Shown piece after piece: positions 8,846-16,871 of a DNA stretch of 64,000 nucleotides. The stretch's first letter is position 1; every line of letters starts with the position of its first letter. The notes under the pieces are model-generated. The model was not told where the DNA came from. It was given only the letters and a program-made list of their open reading frames with translations, and ran no database searches. The stretch comes from Shinella granuli (lineage in GTDB: Bacteria; Pseudomonadota; Alphaproteobacteria; Rhizobiales; Rhizobiaceae). Location: the NCBI RefSeq assembly GCF_004341885.1, contig NZ_SLVX01000007.1, forward strand, positions 62,001-126,000, read 5' to 3'. A program made the translations under genes and the position numbers.

Positions 8846-10024
8846 TCAGAGGCGCAGGCCCGGAATGGCGAGGGGATTGTCGGACAGCGCGGCGCGGTCC
8901 GGCCGGTCGATCTTCGGCGTGCCGGTGAAGGCATCGAAGAGATCGCGTACGAAGGCTTCCGGCAGGTCCCTGGTGATCAGCACCAGCCGCGTGCGACGGT
9001 CGGCCGGGTCGGGCCAGGCGGAAAGGCGCTCCGGCGGATGGAAGACGCTCTGCACGCCCTGCAGCACCAGCGGCCGCTCCGGATTGTTGGACATCAGCAC
9101 GATGCCCTTCATGCGCAGGAGCTTTTCCCCGTGCGCGGAGCGCAGGAGATCGATGAACATCTCCAGCGCCATCGGATCGACCGGCCGGTCGTGCACGATG
9201 CTGAAGGAGCGGATCGTCGCGTCGTGGCGGGTCACGTCATGGGCGTGCTGGTGGGCATGATGGTGATGATGCCCGTGGTCATGGCCGTGATGGTGGTGGT
9301 CATGATCGTGGTGATGCGCGTGATCGTGCCCATGATCATGCTGGTCGTGCGCCTCTTCGTGCAGCCATCGGCGGACGTCGGGGATCTTGCTGCCGGGATC
9401 GTAGAGGCCGTTGGCGAGGAGGGCCGGGCCGACGAGGCCGGGCGTGTCGATGTCCGAGACGCTCGCCCGCGGATTGAGTGCGGCGATCTCCCGCTGCACC
9501 GCTTCCACCGCCGCGGCATCGGCAAGCGAGATCTTGCTGATCAGCACGCGGTCGGCGACGGCGACCTGCTTGACCGCCTCGGGATGGTTGGCGAGCGTCG
9601 ACAGGCCGTGGACGGCATCGACCACGGTGATCACGCCGTCGAGGCTGAAGGACTGGCTGAGCACCGGATTGCCCATGACGGATTGCAGCACCGGCGCGGG
9701 ATCGGCAAGGCCGGTCGTCTCGATCACCACGCGCTTCAGCGGCTGGATCCTGCCCGTCTGCATGCGGTCCATCAGGTCGGCGAGCGTATCGACCAGCTCG
9801 CCGCGGATCGTGCAGCACAGGCATCCGTCGGAAAGCTCGATGACGCCGTCGCTCGACTGTTCGACGAGCAGGTGATCGATGCCGACCTCGCCGAATTCGT
9901 TGATGATGACGGCCGTGTCGGTGAGCGTCGGGTCCTTCAGCAGCCGGTTGAGCAGGGTCGTCTTGCCCGCGCCCAGAAATCCGGTCAGCACGGAAACCGG
10001 CACGCGCCGCTCAGCAGGGGTCAT
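8846..10024 (-). CDS. CobW/COG0523-family G3E GTPase metallochaperone with a long His-rich segment
   Basis: A 392-residue G3E GTPase. Walker A is GFLGAGKTT at 15-23. The metal-binding CxCC is C68-L-C70-C71 in DGCLCCTIRGEL. IETTGLADP lies near 101, and SKIS stands in the NKxD position near 163. A CobW C-terminal domain follows from about 270. Between the domains (residues 226-262) is a stretch with 23 histidines in 37 residues, interspersed with Asp and Gly. Such proteins hand over or insert metals (Zn, Co, Ni); His-rich members are often linked to zinc limitation, but no Zur site was identified here. ATG 10024 is preferred because GGAAAGACC sits just before it; the longer reading adds 13 residues without support. 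The target protein is unknown. Confidence 0.88.
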   Translation of the reverse strand: MTPAERRVPVSVLTGFLGAGKTTLLNRLLKDPTLTDTAVIINEFGEVGIDHLLVEQSSDGVIELSDGCLCCTIRGELVDTLADLMDRMQTGRIQPLKRVVIETTGLADPAPVLQSVMGNPVLSQSFSLDGVITVVDAVHGLSTLANHPEAVKQVAVADRVLISKISLADAAAVEAVQREIAALNPRASVSDIDTPGLVGPALLANGLYDPGSKIPDVRRWLHEEAHDQHDHGHDHAHHHDHDHHHHGHDHGHHHHHAHQHAHDVTRHDATIRSFSIVHDRPVDPMALEMFIDLLRSAHGEKLLRMKGIVLMSNNPERPLVLQGVQSVFHPPERLSAWPDPADRRTRLVLITRDLPEAFVRDLFDAFTGTPKIDRPDRAALSDNPLAIPGLRL

Positions 10025-10063
10025 GGTCTTTCCAATCACATGGGGCCAATCGAATGGGGCCAA

Positions 10064-11179
10064 TCAGAAGGTGGTGGGACGCGGGATCGGGATCGGCACG
10101 TTGGCAAGGCCGCCGGTGTCGCCGACGGCGACCTGTTCGTTGCCCGCGGGCTTGGCCGTGTCCCCGCCGATAAGGCCCGCGAAGACCAGCTTCAGCGGCC
10201 GGTTCAGCTCATGGATATAGGGCGAGACGAGCTTTTGCCGCCCGGCCTCGTCGCGGCTTTCGCTGCGCACCTTGGCCGCGTGTTTCGAGCAGATCTCCTG
10301 CGAAACGTCGGCGACGATGTCGCGCGTCTCGCCATAGGGGCGCAACTGGCCGAGTGTCGGCACATTGCCTGCCTGCTTCGTCAGGCCCTTTTCCAGCATG
10401 CCGGCGGAAATGTCCGCGCGCGCGCCGAGGCTGTCGGAGCCGAGCACGACGGAGACGACGCTGCGGCCGTTGCGGGTGGCCGAGGACACCTGGTTGAAGC
10501 CGGAGGCGCAGATGAAGCCGGTCTTCATGCCGTCCGCGCCGTCGAAGCGGCCGATCAGCATGTTGAAGTTCGGATATTGCTTCTTGCCGGTGGTGAAACC
10601 TTCCAGCGCGAAATAGGAGGCGTATTGCGGGAATTCGCGCTTCAGCGTCACGGCAAGCACGGCAAGGTCGCGCGCCGTCGTGTACTGGCCCTTGCCGGGC
10701 AGGCCGTGCGGATTGATGAAATGCGAGGAACTCATGCCGATGCGGGCGGCTTCGGCATTCATGCGGGCGACGAAAGCCTGTTCCGAGCCGGCGACGGATT
10801 CGCCGATCGCCACGGCGACGTCGTTGGCCGATTTCACCAGGATGATCTTCAGCGCACTGTCGAGCGTCATCTTCTGGCCGGGCTTGTAGTACATCTTGCT
10901 CGGCGGCTCGGCGGCGGCGTTCTTCGTCATCGTCACCGTGCTTTCCAGCGAGACCTCGCCGGCCTTGATCGCGCGGAAGACGGTGTAGGCGGTCATCAGC
11001 TTGGTCAGCGAGGCCGGATACCAGCGCTGGAAGGCATCCTCGTGCTCGATGACCTTCAGCGTGTTGACGTCCACAAGGATGCGCGGGGCGGCGGTTGCCG
11101 CGGTTGCCAGAAGGGTGGCTGCGAGCAGCAGGCTGGAGCCCAAAAACCATGCGCTCCGGCGCGTCGTTCGTCCGTTCAT
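10064..11179 (-). CDS. D-alanyl-D-alanine carboxypeptidase (S11 penicillin-binding protein, DacF-like)
   Basis: A 371-residue exported S11 serine peptidase. An N-terminal signal peptide (hydrophobic core about 10-28, AAATA-type cleavage near 30) is followed by the catalytic triad of motifs: S57-L-T-K60 in YPASLTKLM, S-A-N in VKSANDVAV, and K-T-G in GMKTGFICASG. It removes the terminal D-Ala from peptidoglycan pentapeptides in the periplasm. The C-terminal tail is Pro-rich and has no obvious amphipathic anchor. ATG 11179 is chosen over the TTG two codons upstream (11185). The ribosome site is weak. The CobW-family gene follows 39 bases later and could be co-transcribed. Confidence 0.9.
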   Translation of the reverse strand: MNGRTTRRSAWFLGSSLLLAATLLATAATAAPRILVDVNTLKVIEHEDAFQRWYPASLTKLMTAYTVFRAIKAGEVSLESTVTMTKNAAAEPPSKMYYKPGQKMTLDSALKIILVKSANDVAVAIGESVAGSEQAFVARMNAEAARIGMSSSHFINPHGLPGKGQYTTARDLAVLAVTLKREFPQYASYFALEGFTTGKKQYPNFNMLIGRFDGADGMKTGFICASGFNQVSSATRNGRSVVSVVLGSDSLGARADISAGMLEKGLTKQAGNVPTLGQLRPYGETRDIVADVSQEICSKHAAKVRSESRDEAGRQKLVSPYIHELNRPLKLVFAGLIGGDTAKPAGNEQVAVGDTGGLANVPIPIPRPTTF

Positions 11180-11310
11180 CTGCAAGGCTGTGTCCTCGAA
11201 ATCGGGAGTTGTCTCGAACCGTCGCCCTATTTAACCTATATGGCACCGTGATGGCAAAGCCATCGAATGCAGATGGCCGGTTTTGCGGCCGAAATGACAG
11301 GAAGTGTTGC

Positions 11311-12471
11311 ATGCCCATCCTCAACCGCGCCGCAGAGATGCAGGACGAAATCGCTGAATGGCGCAGGCAGATCCACCGGGAGCCGGAAATCCTCTTCGCC
11401 GTGGAAAAGACCGCCGCCTTCGTGGCCGGGAAGCTGCGCGAATTCGGCGTCGACGAAATCGTGACCGGCATCGGCCGCACGGGCGTCGTCGGCCTCATCC
11501 GCGGCAAGGGCGAGGGGCGCACGATCGGCCTTCGCGCCGACATGGATGCGCTGCCGATCGAGGAGGCGAGCGGAAAACCCTGGGCCTCGACCGCCAAGGG
11601 CAAGATGCATGCCTGCGGCCATGACGGCCACACGGCCATGCTGCTCGGCGCGGCGAAATACCTTGCCGAGACGCGCAATTTCTCCGGCAATGTCGCGGTC
11701 ATCTTCCAGCCGGCCGAAGAGGGCGGCGGCGGCGGCAACGAGATGGTCAAGGACGGCATGATGGAGCGCTTCGGCATTGCCGAGGTCTACGGCATGCACA
11801 ACCTGCCGGGCATGCCGGTCGGCTCCTTCGGCACGCGCCCCGGCCCGATCATGGCGGCGACCGACGAGTTCAGCATCACGGTCAGGGGCCGCGGCGGCCA
11901 TGCCGCCCTGCCGCACAAGACGGTCGATCCGATCGTCATCGGCGCCCAGGTGGTTTCCGCGCTCCAGACCATCGTCTCGCGCGTCGCCGATCCGATCGCG
12001 TCCCTCGTCGTCTCCGTCACCAAGTTCAACGCCGGCTTCGCCCACAACGTCATCCCGGAGACGGCGCAGCTTGCCGGCACCGTGCGCACCCTGAGCGCCG
12101 AGATGCGCCAGGAGGCGGAAACCCGCATCCGCCAGATCTGCGATGGCCTTGCGGCCGCCCACGGCGCCGAGATCACGGTCGGCTACCACCGCAACTATCC
12201 CGTCACGGCCAACCACCCCGAGGAGACCGGCCATGCCGTCGCCGTCGCGCGCGAGATCGCCGGCGAGGCCGCGGTCGACCCGTCGCTCGATCCGATGATG
12301 GGCGGCGAGGATTTCTCCTACATGCTGCTCGCCCGCCCCGGCGCCTTCATCTTCCTGGGCAACGGCGACAGCGCGGGCCTGCACCATCCGGCCTACGATT
12401 TCAACGACGATGCCATACCCCATGGGGTGAGCTACTGGGTCAAGCTCGCCGAAAGCCGCCTCGCGGCCTGA
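11311..12471 (+). CDS. M20-family amidohydrolase (hippurate/N-acyl amino acid hydrolase type)
   Basis: A 386-residue zinc peptidase of the M20D aminoacylase/hippuricase type. Metal and catalytic motifs are visible: RADMDALPIEE, HACGHDGHTAMLLG, and PAEEGGGGGNEMV with the catalytic glutamates, plus a C-terminal metal site in MMGGEDFSYML. The dimerisation (lid) domain spans about residues 185-295. It hydrolyses N-acylated amino acids or peptides in the cytosol; the exact substrate cannot be read from sequence. ATG 11311 follows AGGAAG at good spacing. It is divergent from the carboxypeptidase gene, and a short hairpin with a T4 tail follows. Confidence 0.9.
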   Translation: MPILNRAAEMQDEIAEWRRQIHREPEILFAVEKTAAFVAGKLREFGVDEIVTGIGRTGVVGLIRGKGEGRTIGLRADMDALPIEEASGKPWASTAKGKMHACGHDGHTAMLLGAAKYLAETRNFSGNVAVIFQPAEEGGGGGNEMVKDGMMERFGIAEVYGMHNLPGMPVGSFGTRPGPIMAATDEFSITVRGRGGHAALPHKTVDPIVIGAQVVSALQTIVSRVADPIASLVVSVTKFNAGFAHNVIPETAQLAGTVRTLSAEMRQEAETRIRQICDGLAAAHGAEITVGYHRNYPVTANHPEETGHAVAVAREIAGEAAVDPSLDPMMGGEDFSYMLLARPGAFIFLGNGDSAGLHHPAYDFNDDAIPHGVSYWVKLAESRLAA

Positions 12472-12484
12472 AAACCACTTGGCT

Positions 12485-12500
12485 AAAAGCCCCGGCTTTT
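12485..12500 (+). terminator. Short terminator after the M20 amidohydrolase
   Basis: AAAAGC (12485-12490) pairs with GCTTTT (12495-12500) around a CCCG loop, 14 bases past the stop. The 3' arm supplies the T-run. Confidence 0.5.
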
Positions 12501-12517
12501 GTATGGGTGCAGTCAGT

Positions 12518-12594
12518 GGTCCCGTAGCTCAGCAGGATAGAGCACCAGATTCCTAATCTGGGGGTCCCGCGTTCGAATCGCGGCGGGATCACCA
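12518..12594 (+). tRNA. tRNA-Arg (anticodon CCU)
   Basis: A full 77-base cloverleaf. The acceptor GGTCCCG (12518-12524) pairs with CGGGATC before A and an encoded CCA end. The D-arm contains GCTC...GAGC. The anticodon stem CCAGA/TCTGG encloses TTCCTAA (anticodon CCT), and the T-arm is CCGCG TTCGAAT CGCGG. It reads AGG arginine codons. Confidence 0.97.
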
Positions 12595-12698
12595 CTTGCT
12601 TCTGAGTCGCGGCGCGCTGTTCGCAAGCGCAGAGGATGCGGTGCGGCCGCCACGCTTGTGGCCTTTCGTCCAAGATACCTTCAGCCTGTGCACCACCT

Positions 12699-12812
12699 TT
12701 ACTTCGCCTCGCACTCGACGAGGTCGGCGGGCGTGACGACGCAGTTTGCCGGGCGGCCGGCGGTGCAGGCGCCGAGCAAGGCGAGGGCGGCGACAAGAAT
12801 GAGGTGGCGCAT
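12699..12812 (-). CDS. Tiny predicted lipoprotein (37 residues)
   Basis: A 37-residue reading frame from ATG 12812 to TAA at 12699-12701. It begins MRHLILVAALALLGAC, a textbook lipoprotein signal with lipobox LGAC and the acylated Cys at position 16. The mature part is only 22 residues, with two further cysteines (NCVV and VECEAK). GGAGA lies five bases before the ATG, and GC-rich codon use fits the neighbourhood. I recognise no named family; small rhizobial lipoproteins of this kind are common and uncharacterised. It lies downstream of, and on the same strand as, the next two genes. Confidence 0.7.
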   Translation of the reverse strand: MRHLILVAALALLGACTAGRPANCVVTPADLVECEAK

Positions 12813-12902
12813 GGGGGTCTCCATCGTGCGGATATTGCTCCCTCGCGTGCCCACGTCGTGGAGCCGGATCGCGCGGCGGGGGTCACCGTTCCCCGAATGT
12901 CG

Positions 12903-13283
12903 TCAGACGTCTTCCTTCTCGCGCTCCGGCGTGACGACACGGGGCTTGGTGCGGATGGACGGCACGATCGAAGGTTTGGTGACGACCTTCGGCTGCGGGG
13001 CCTTGAGGCCGAGGAGGCTGCGGATGCGATCGGACACGAGCGGGCGGAAGCGGCTGGCGCGGAAGGGCATGTCGTCGGCGCCGTAGCCTTCCGGGCCGTC
13101 GTCCTTGCCGCGGTAGAGCTCCATCAGCTTGATGCCGTAGAAGTCGCCGTCGACATAGTGGCGGTAGTGGCCGGTCCAGCGGACCGTGTAGACCTGCCCC
13201 TTGCGGATGCCCTGGTCGATCGAGACGTTCTTGAAGCGGTCGTTGATGCAGACGACCTTCTGTCCGACGCGGAATGTGGGCAT
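12903..13283 (-). CDS. Conserved hypothetical protein, 126 residues, possible SH3-like fold
   Basis: A 126-residue protein with no signal peptide or membrane segment. The first half (about 1-60: FRVGQKVVCINDRF... KGQVYTVRWTGHYRHYVDGDFYGIKLMEL) looks like a compact all-beta, SH3-like module found in many short rhizobial and phage proteins. The basic Pro/Val/Lys-rich tail (about 90-120) appears disordered. I cannot assign a function. ATG 13283 has a strong GGAGGGG ribosome site. It lies 28 bases downstream of the META-MliC gene and may be its operon partner. Confidence 0.75.
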   Translation of the reverse strand: MPTFRVGQKVVCINDRFKNVSIDQGIRKGQVYTVRWTGHYRHYVDGDFYGIKLMELYRGKDDGPEGYGADDMPFRASRFRPLVSDRIRSLLGLKAPQPKVVTKPSIVPSIRTKPRVVTPEREKEDV

Positions 13284-13311
13284 GCGATGTCCCCTCCAAT
13301 GACCGGCCGGC

Positions 13312-14028
13312 TCAGCCGGTCTTGCGGCAGCTGACGCCCGGCGCGTTCTCGCCCCCGGTCAGGTCGTAGAGCGTCGCCTCGTCGCCCTTCGTCCACCATT
13401 CATACTGGCCGCCGGCATATTTGGCGCCGGAGGCCGAGAGCACGTTGGCGGCGATGACCGTCTCTTCGGCGATCCTCAGGACGGCGAGCGAATTGGCGCC
13501 GGCATTGATGTATTCGACGACGACGCGTTGCTCAGCGTCGCACTGGTAGTTGATCGTTTCGCGCGCCACGCTCTGTTCGGGGCCCGGCAGGCGGATGACG
13601 ATGTCGGTGTTGTTCTTGAGGCCGGCAAGGCGGATCGCGGGTGCGCCTTCCTTGCCCGTCAGGTGCAGGATGCCGTTTTCGAGCTTCCACGAGGTCACGG
13701 TGCCGAGCGCGTCGAAGAACTTCTGCTCCTGGTCCATGATGGCCGGCGCGCACATCTTGCGCGTCGCGGCGGCGGGGGCGAAGGCGATGTTGCCGTTCTG
13801 CACCTTCAGCTTGCCGCGATAGGTGTTGCAGCCGCCATTGCCGCCATAGGAGCCGTCCGGCTTGATTTCCAGCGTCGTCTGCAGGTCGTCGATGACACCG
13901 TTGCCGCCGATATCCTCGGCAAGCCAGGTGCCGCCGAGACCACCCGGGACCGGCTCGTCGGCATAGGCCGGAGCTGCCGCCATGAAGGCGAGGCAGGCGA
14001 GGGTCCATACTCTCAGGCGTCGGTGCAC
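13312..14028 (-). CDS. Secreted META-domain protein fused to an MliC-like lysozyme-inhibitor domain
   Basis: A 238-residue exported protein. A signal peptide ends near AYA|DEP (residue 22). Residues about 30-125 form a META/HslJ domain (GTWLAEDI, GGNGGCNTYRGKL, ATRKMC and a terminal ILHLTG strand). Residues about 155-235 look like MliC/PliC, the membrane-bound inhibitor of C-type lysozyme: a Tyr-Gln-Cys start, VLSASGAKYAGG, and the hallmark YEWWTKGDEATLYD. MliC proteins protect peptidoglycan by inserting the conserved SGxxY loop into lysozyme. The start is set at GTG 14028, which follows TTGGAGAAATCT; a TTG at 14040 overlaps that ribosome site. The domain calls are from pattern memory. The fusion may place a lysozyme inhibitor in the periplasm or on the surface. 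Confidence 0.82.
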   Translation of the reverse strand: MHRRLRVWTLACLAFMAAAPAYADEPVPGGLGGTWLAEDIGGNGVIDDLQTTLEIKPDGSYGGNGGCNTYRGKLKVQNGNIAFAPAAATRKMCAPAIMDQEQKFFDALGTVTSWKLENGILHLTGKEGAPAIRLAGLKNNTDIVIRLPGPEQSVARETINYQCDAEQRVVVEYINAGANSLAVLRIAEETVIAANVLSASGAKYAGGQYEWWTKGDEATLYDLTGGENAPGVSCRKTG

Positions 14029-14218
14029 AGATTTCTCCAATCGCGTCAGCGCGGAAGACCGCTTTGCCGGGACGTTATGGCCGTCCGGGCGAAAAGGTCA
14101 AGCCGCGGGGTTGCGAAGACGGGCGCAGCCTTCGCTTTACAGCATTTCCATGACTTGTTGCAGGCGCCTTTCGCCTGTAGAGCCTTCTGTCGATAACAAG
14201 AAAATCGCGGACTTCACC

Positions 14219-15394
14219 ATGGCTCCCGACGCGCGGCAAAAGCGCCGCATCACCATTCTCGGCTCGACAGGCTCCATCGGCACCAGCACGCTCGACGTGG
14301 TGCGCCAGCTCGGCGGGCAGGATCGCTACGAGGTCCTGGCGCTGACCGGCAACGGCAATGTCGATCTCCTCGCCGCGCAGGCGAAGGACTGCGGGGCGAG
14401 GATGGCGGTGACGGCGGACGAGAGCCGCTACGGCGCGCTGAAGGAGGCTCTTGCCGGCAGCGGCATCGAAGCGGCGGCGGGACGCTCGGCGCTGCTGGAA
14501 GCGGCCTCCGGCGAAGCGGACTGGGTGATGGCGGCGATCGTCGGCACGGCCGGCCTTGCGCCGACGCTGGCGGCGGCGAGGAAGGGCGCGGACATCGCGC
14601 TCGCCAACAAGGAATGCCTCGTCTCGGCCGGCGACCTCTTCGTCCGGGCCGTCGCTGCGGGCGGCGGGCGGCTCATCCCGGTCGACAGCGAACACAGCGC
14701 GATCTTCCAGGCGCTGGAGGACGACCAGCGCCACGCGGTCGAGCGCATCGTGCTGACGGCTTCCGGCGGGCCGTTCCGCACCTGGAGCCGCGCGCAGATG
14801 GCCGATGTCACCGCCGATATCGCCCGGGCTCATCCCAACTGGTCGATGGGCCTCAAAATCTCGATCGGCAGCGCCTCCATGTTCAACAAGGCCCTGGAGA
14901 TGATCGAGGCGAAGCACCTCTTCGATGTCAGGCCGGACCAGATCGAGGTGGTGGTGCATCCGCAGTCGATCATCCATTCGATGGTCGGTTATGTCGACGG
15001 CTCGGTGCTGGCGCAGCTCGGCGCGCCGGACATGCGCACGGCGATCGGCTATGCGCTGACCTATCCCGGGCGTTCGCCGCTCAATGTCGACCGGCTGGAT
15101 TTCGCAAAACTGTCGCGGCTCGATTTCGAGGCGCCGGATGAAGAGCGCTTCCCGGCGCTGCGCCTGGCCCGCACGGCGCTGGAGCGCGGCGGCCTGCAGG
15201 GCGCGGTGATGAATGCGGCCGAGGAGGTGGCGTTCCATGCCTTTGTCGGCGGGCGCATCGGTTTCCTCGCAATGGCCGATATTGCCGAGGCGGTGATGGA
15301 CAGGCTCACGCATCTGCCGCCGGCCGCGTCCATGGACGACGTCTTCGCCGCGGACGAAGAAGCCCGGCGGGTGGCCGCCGGGCTCATCGGATAG
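14219..15394 (+). CDS. dxr: 1-deoxy-D-xylulose 5-phosphate reductoisomerase
   Basis: A 391-residue DXR, full length. It converts DXP to 2-C-methyl-D-erythritol 4-phosphate with NADPH, the committed step of the MEP isoprenoid pathway. Visible are the NADPH-binding GSTGSIGTSTLDVV near residue 14, NKECLVSAG, the metal- and substrate-binding PVDSEHSAIFQ, and TASGGPFR and HPNWSMGLKISIGSASMFNK further on. ATG 14219 has only a weak ribosome site; the N-terminal MAPDARQKRRITILGSTG is consistent with homologues. It stands alone, not in the uppS-cdsA-rseP-bamA cluster where many alphaproteobacteria keep it. It converges on hemA with a 20-base gap and no visible terminator between them. Confidence 0.95.
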   Translation: MAPDARQKRRITILGSTGSIGTSTLDVVRQLGGQDRYEVLALTGNGNVDLLAAQAKDCGARMAVTADESRYGALKEALAGSGIEAAAGRSALLEAASGEADWVMAAIVGTAGLAPTLAAARKGADIALANKECLVSAGDLFVRAVAAGGGRLIPVDSEHSAIFQALEDDQRHAVERIVLTASGGPFRTWSRAQMADVTADIARAHPNWSMGLKISIGSASMFNKALEMIEAKHLFDVRPDQIEVVVHPQSIIHSMVGYVDGSVLAQLGAPDMRTAIGYALTYPGRSPLNVDRLDFAKLSRLDFEAPDEERFPALRLARTALERGGLQGAVMNAAEEVAFHAFVGGRIGFLAMADIAEAVMDRLTHLPPAASMDDVFAADEEARRVAAGLIG

Positions 15395-15414
15395 TGCTGG
15401 CTTACGCCGATCCG

Positions 15415-16629
15415 TCAGGCGACGGCGCGGGCGAGCGCACAGCGCGACCAGAGCGAATGCAGGGCACTGACGAGGTGCTCGATATCGGCATCGTCATGCA
15501 GCGGCGTCGGCGTGATGCGCAGGCGCTCGGTCTTCTTCGGCACGGTCGGATAGTTGATCGGCTGGACGTAGATACCGAAATTGTCGAGCAGCAGGTCCGA
15601 GATCCACTTGCACTTGGCCGCATCGCCCACCATGACCGGCACGATATGGCTCGGATTGGGCATGTGCGGAATGCCGTTGCGGTCGAGCAGGCTGCGCAGC
15701 TTGCGCACGCGCTCCTGGTGGGCGAAGCGTTCGACCTGGCTTTCCTTGAGATGGCGGATGGCCGCGGCCGCGCCGGCGGCGATCGCCGGCGGCAGCGACG
15801 TCGTGAAGATGAAGCCGGAGGCGAAGGAGCGCACGAAGTCGCAGAGCGCCGCCGAGCCGGCAATGTAGCCGCCCATGACGCCGAAGGCCTTGCCGAGCGT
15901 GCCCTCGATGAGGGTCAGGCGGTGCATCAGGCCTTCGCGTTCGGCAATGCCGCCGCCGCGCGGGCCGTACATGCCGACGGCATGCACTTCATCGAGATAG
16001 GTCATCGCGCCGTATTTGTCGGCGAGGTCACAGATCTCCTTGATGGGGGCGATGTCGCCGTCCATGGAATAGACCGATTCGAAGGCGATCAGCTTCGGCG
16101 CCTTCGGATCGGCCGCGGAAAGCTTGGCTTCGAGGTCCTTCAGGTCGTTGTGCTTCCAGATCACCCGCTCGCATTTCGAATGGCGGATGCCCTCGATCAT
16201 CGAGGCGTGGTTGCCGGCATCGGAGAAACAGATGATGCCGGGGATCCTGGAACAGAGCGTGCCGAGCGCAGCCCAGTTTGACACGTAGCCCGAGGTGAAG
16301 AGCAGGGCCGATTCCTTGCCGTGCAGGTCGGCGAGCTCGCGCTCAAGGATGACGTGATAGTGGTTGGTGCCGGAGATGTTGCGAGTGCCGCCGGCACCGG
16401 CGCCACACTGGTCGATGGCGAGCTTCATCGCCTCGGTCACCTTGGGATGCTGGCCCATGCCGAGATAGTCGTTCGAGCACCAGACCGTGACGTCCTGCGG
16501 GCCGTTCGCCGTGTGGCGGGTCGCTTTCGGGAAATTGCCCTTCTGGCGCTCCAGGTCGGCGAAAACGCGATAGCGGCCTTCCTGATGCAGGCCGTCCAGC
16601 TCGTTCTTGAAGTAGGTCTCGAAGTCCAT
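15415..16629 (-). CDS. hemA: 5-aminolevulinate synthase
   Basis: A 404-residue alpha-oxoamine synthase, the usual size for alphaproteobacterial ALAS. It condenses glycine and succinyl-CoA to 5-aminolevulinate, the first step of tetrapyrrole synthesis by the Shemin route. Characteristic segments are [55 protein letters not shown], and the PLP lysine in [13 protein letters not shown]. The start ATG 16629 has AGGAG at proper spacing; the longer reading adds 13 unlikely residues. An FNR/FixK-like box lies about 165 bases upstream, which would fit the oxygen control of hemA known in relatives. Confidence 0.96.
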   Translation of the reverse strand: MDFETYFKNELDGLHQEGRYRVFADLERQKGNFPKATRHTANGPQDVTVWCSNDYLGMGQHPKVTEAMKLAIDQCGAGAGGTRNISGTNHYHVILERELADLHGKESALLFTSGYVSNWAALGTLCSRIPGIICFSDAGNHASMIEGIRHSKCERVIWKHNDLKDLEAKLSAADPKAPKLIAFESVYSMDGDIAPIKEICDLADKYGAMTYLDEVHAVGMYGPRGGGIAEREGLMHRLTLIEGTLGKAFGVMGGYIAGSAALCDFVRSFASGFIFTTSLPPAIAAGAAAAIRHLKESQVERFAHQERVRKLRSLLDRNGIPHMPNPSHIVPVMVGDAAKCKWISDLLLDNFGIYVQPINYPTVPKKTERLRITPTPLHDDADIEHLVSALHSLWSRCALARAVA

Positions 16630-16791
16630 CCAGAGTCTCCTGTCCGGCGGAAACCCGGACATCATCATCGTTGGCGGTCGTTCAATCGGCTATATCAGGC
16701 GCCCTTTTCCCGCAACGGTATCCGCTGCGGCAAATCGGCGCCACCTTTGAACCATTCCAATGTATCCTAAGCCCCCAAAGGCCATTTCCTG

Positions 16792-16805
16792 TTGATGCAT
16801 GTCAA
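16792..16805. promoter_or_regulatory. FNR/FixK-type box upstream of hemA
   Basis: TTGATGCATGTCAA matches the anaerobox consensus TTGAT-N4-ATCAA with a single mismatch. It lies about 165 bases before the hemA start, on the far side of which is the coxM terminator, so hemA is the only sensible target. FnrL/FixK control of hemA is established in some alphaproteobacteria; here it is a prediction. Confidence 0.45.
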
Positions 16806-16814
16806 GTCTGCATG

Positions 16815-16840
16815 AAAAAAGGACGGCCTCAACCGTCCTT
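16815..16840 (-). terminator. Rho-independent terminator of the coxSLM operon
   Basis: An 8-bp perfect stem (AAGGACGG 16819-16826 with CCGTCCTT 16833-16840) is followed on the minus strand by a run of six T. It lies 31 bases past the coxM stop. Confidence 0.85.
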
Positions 16841-16871
16841 TTAATCGAACAGTTTCAAGTTTTTCGAGGGG

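Noticed and set aside
9240-9350. A repeated CAT/CAC-rich stretch that resembles a short tandem repeat array
   Set aside because: It encodes the His-rich segment of the CobW-family GTPase and is explained by coding for His/Asp; not a CRISPR or mobile repeat.
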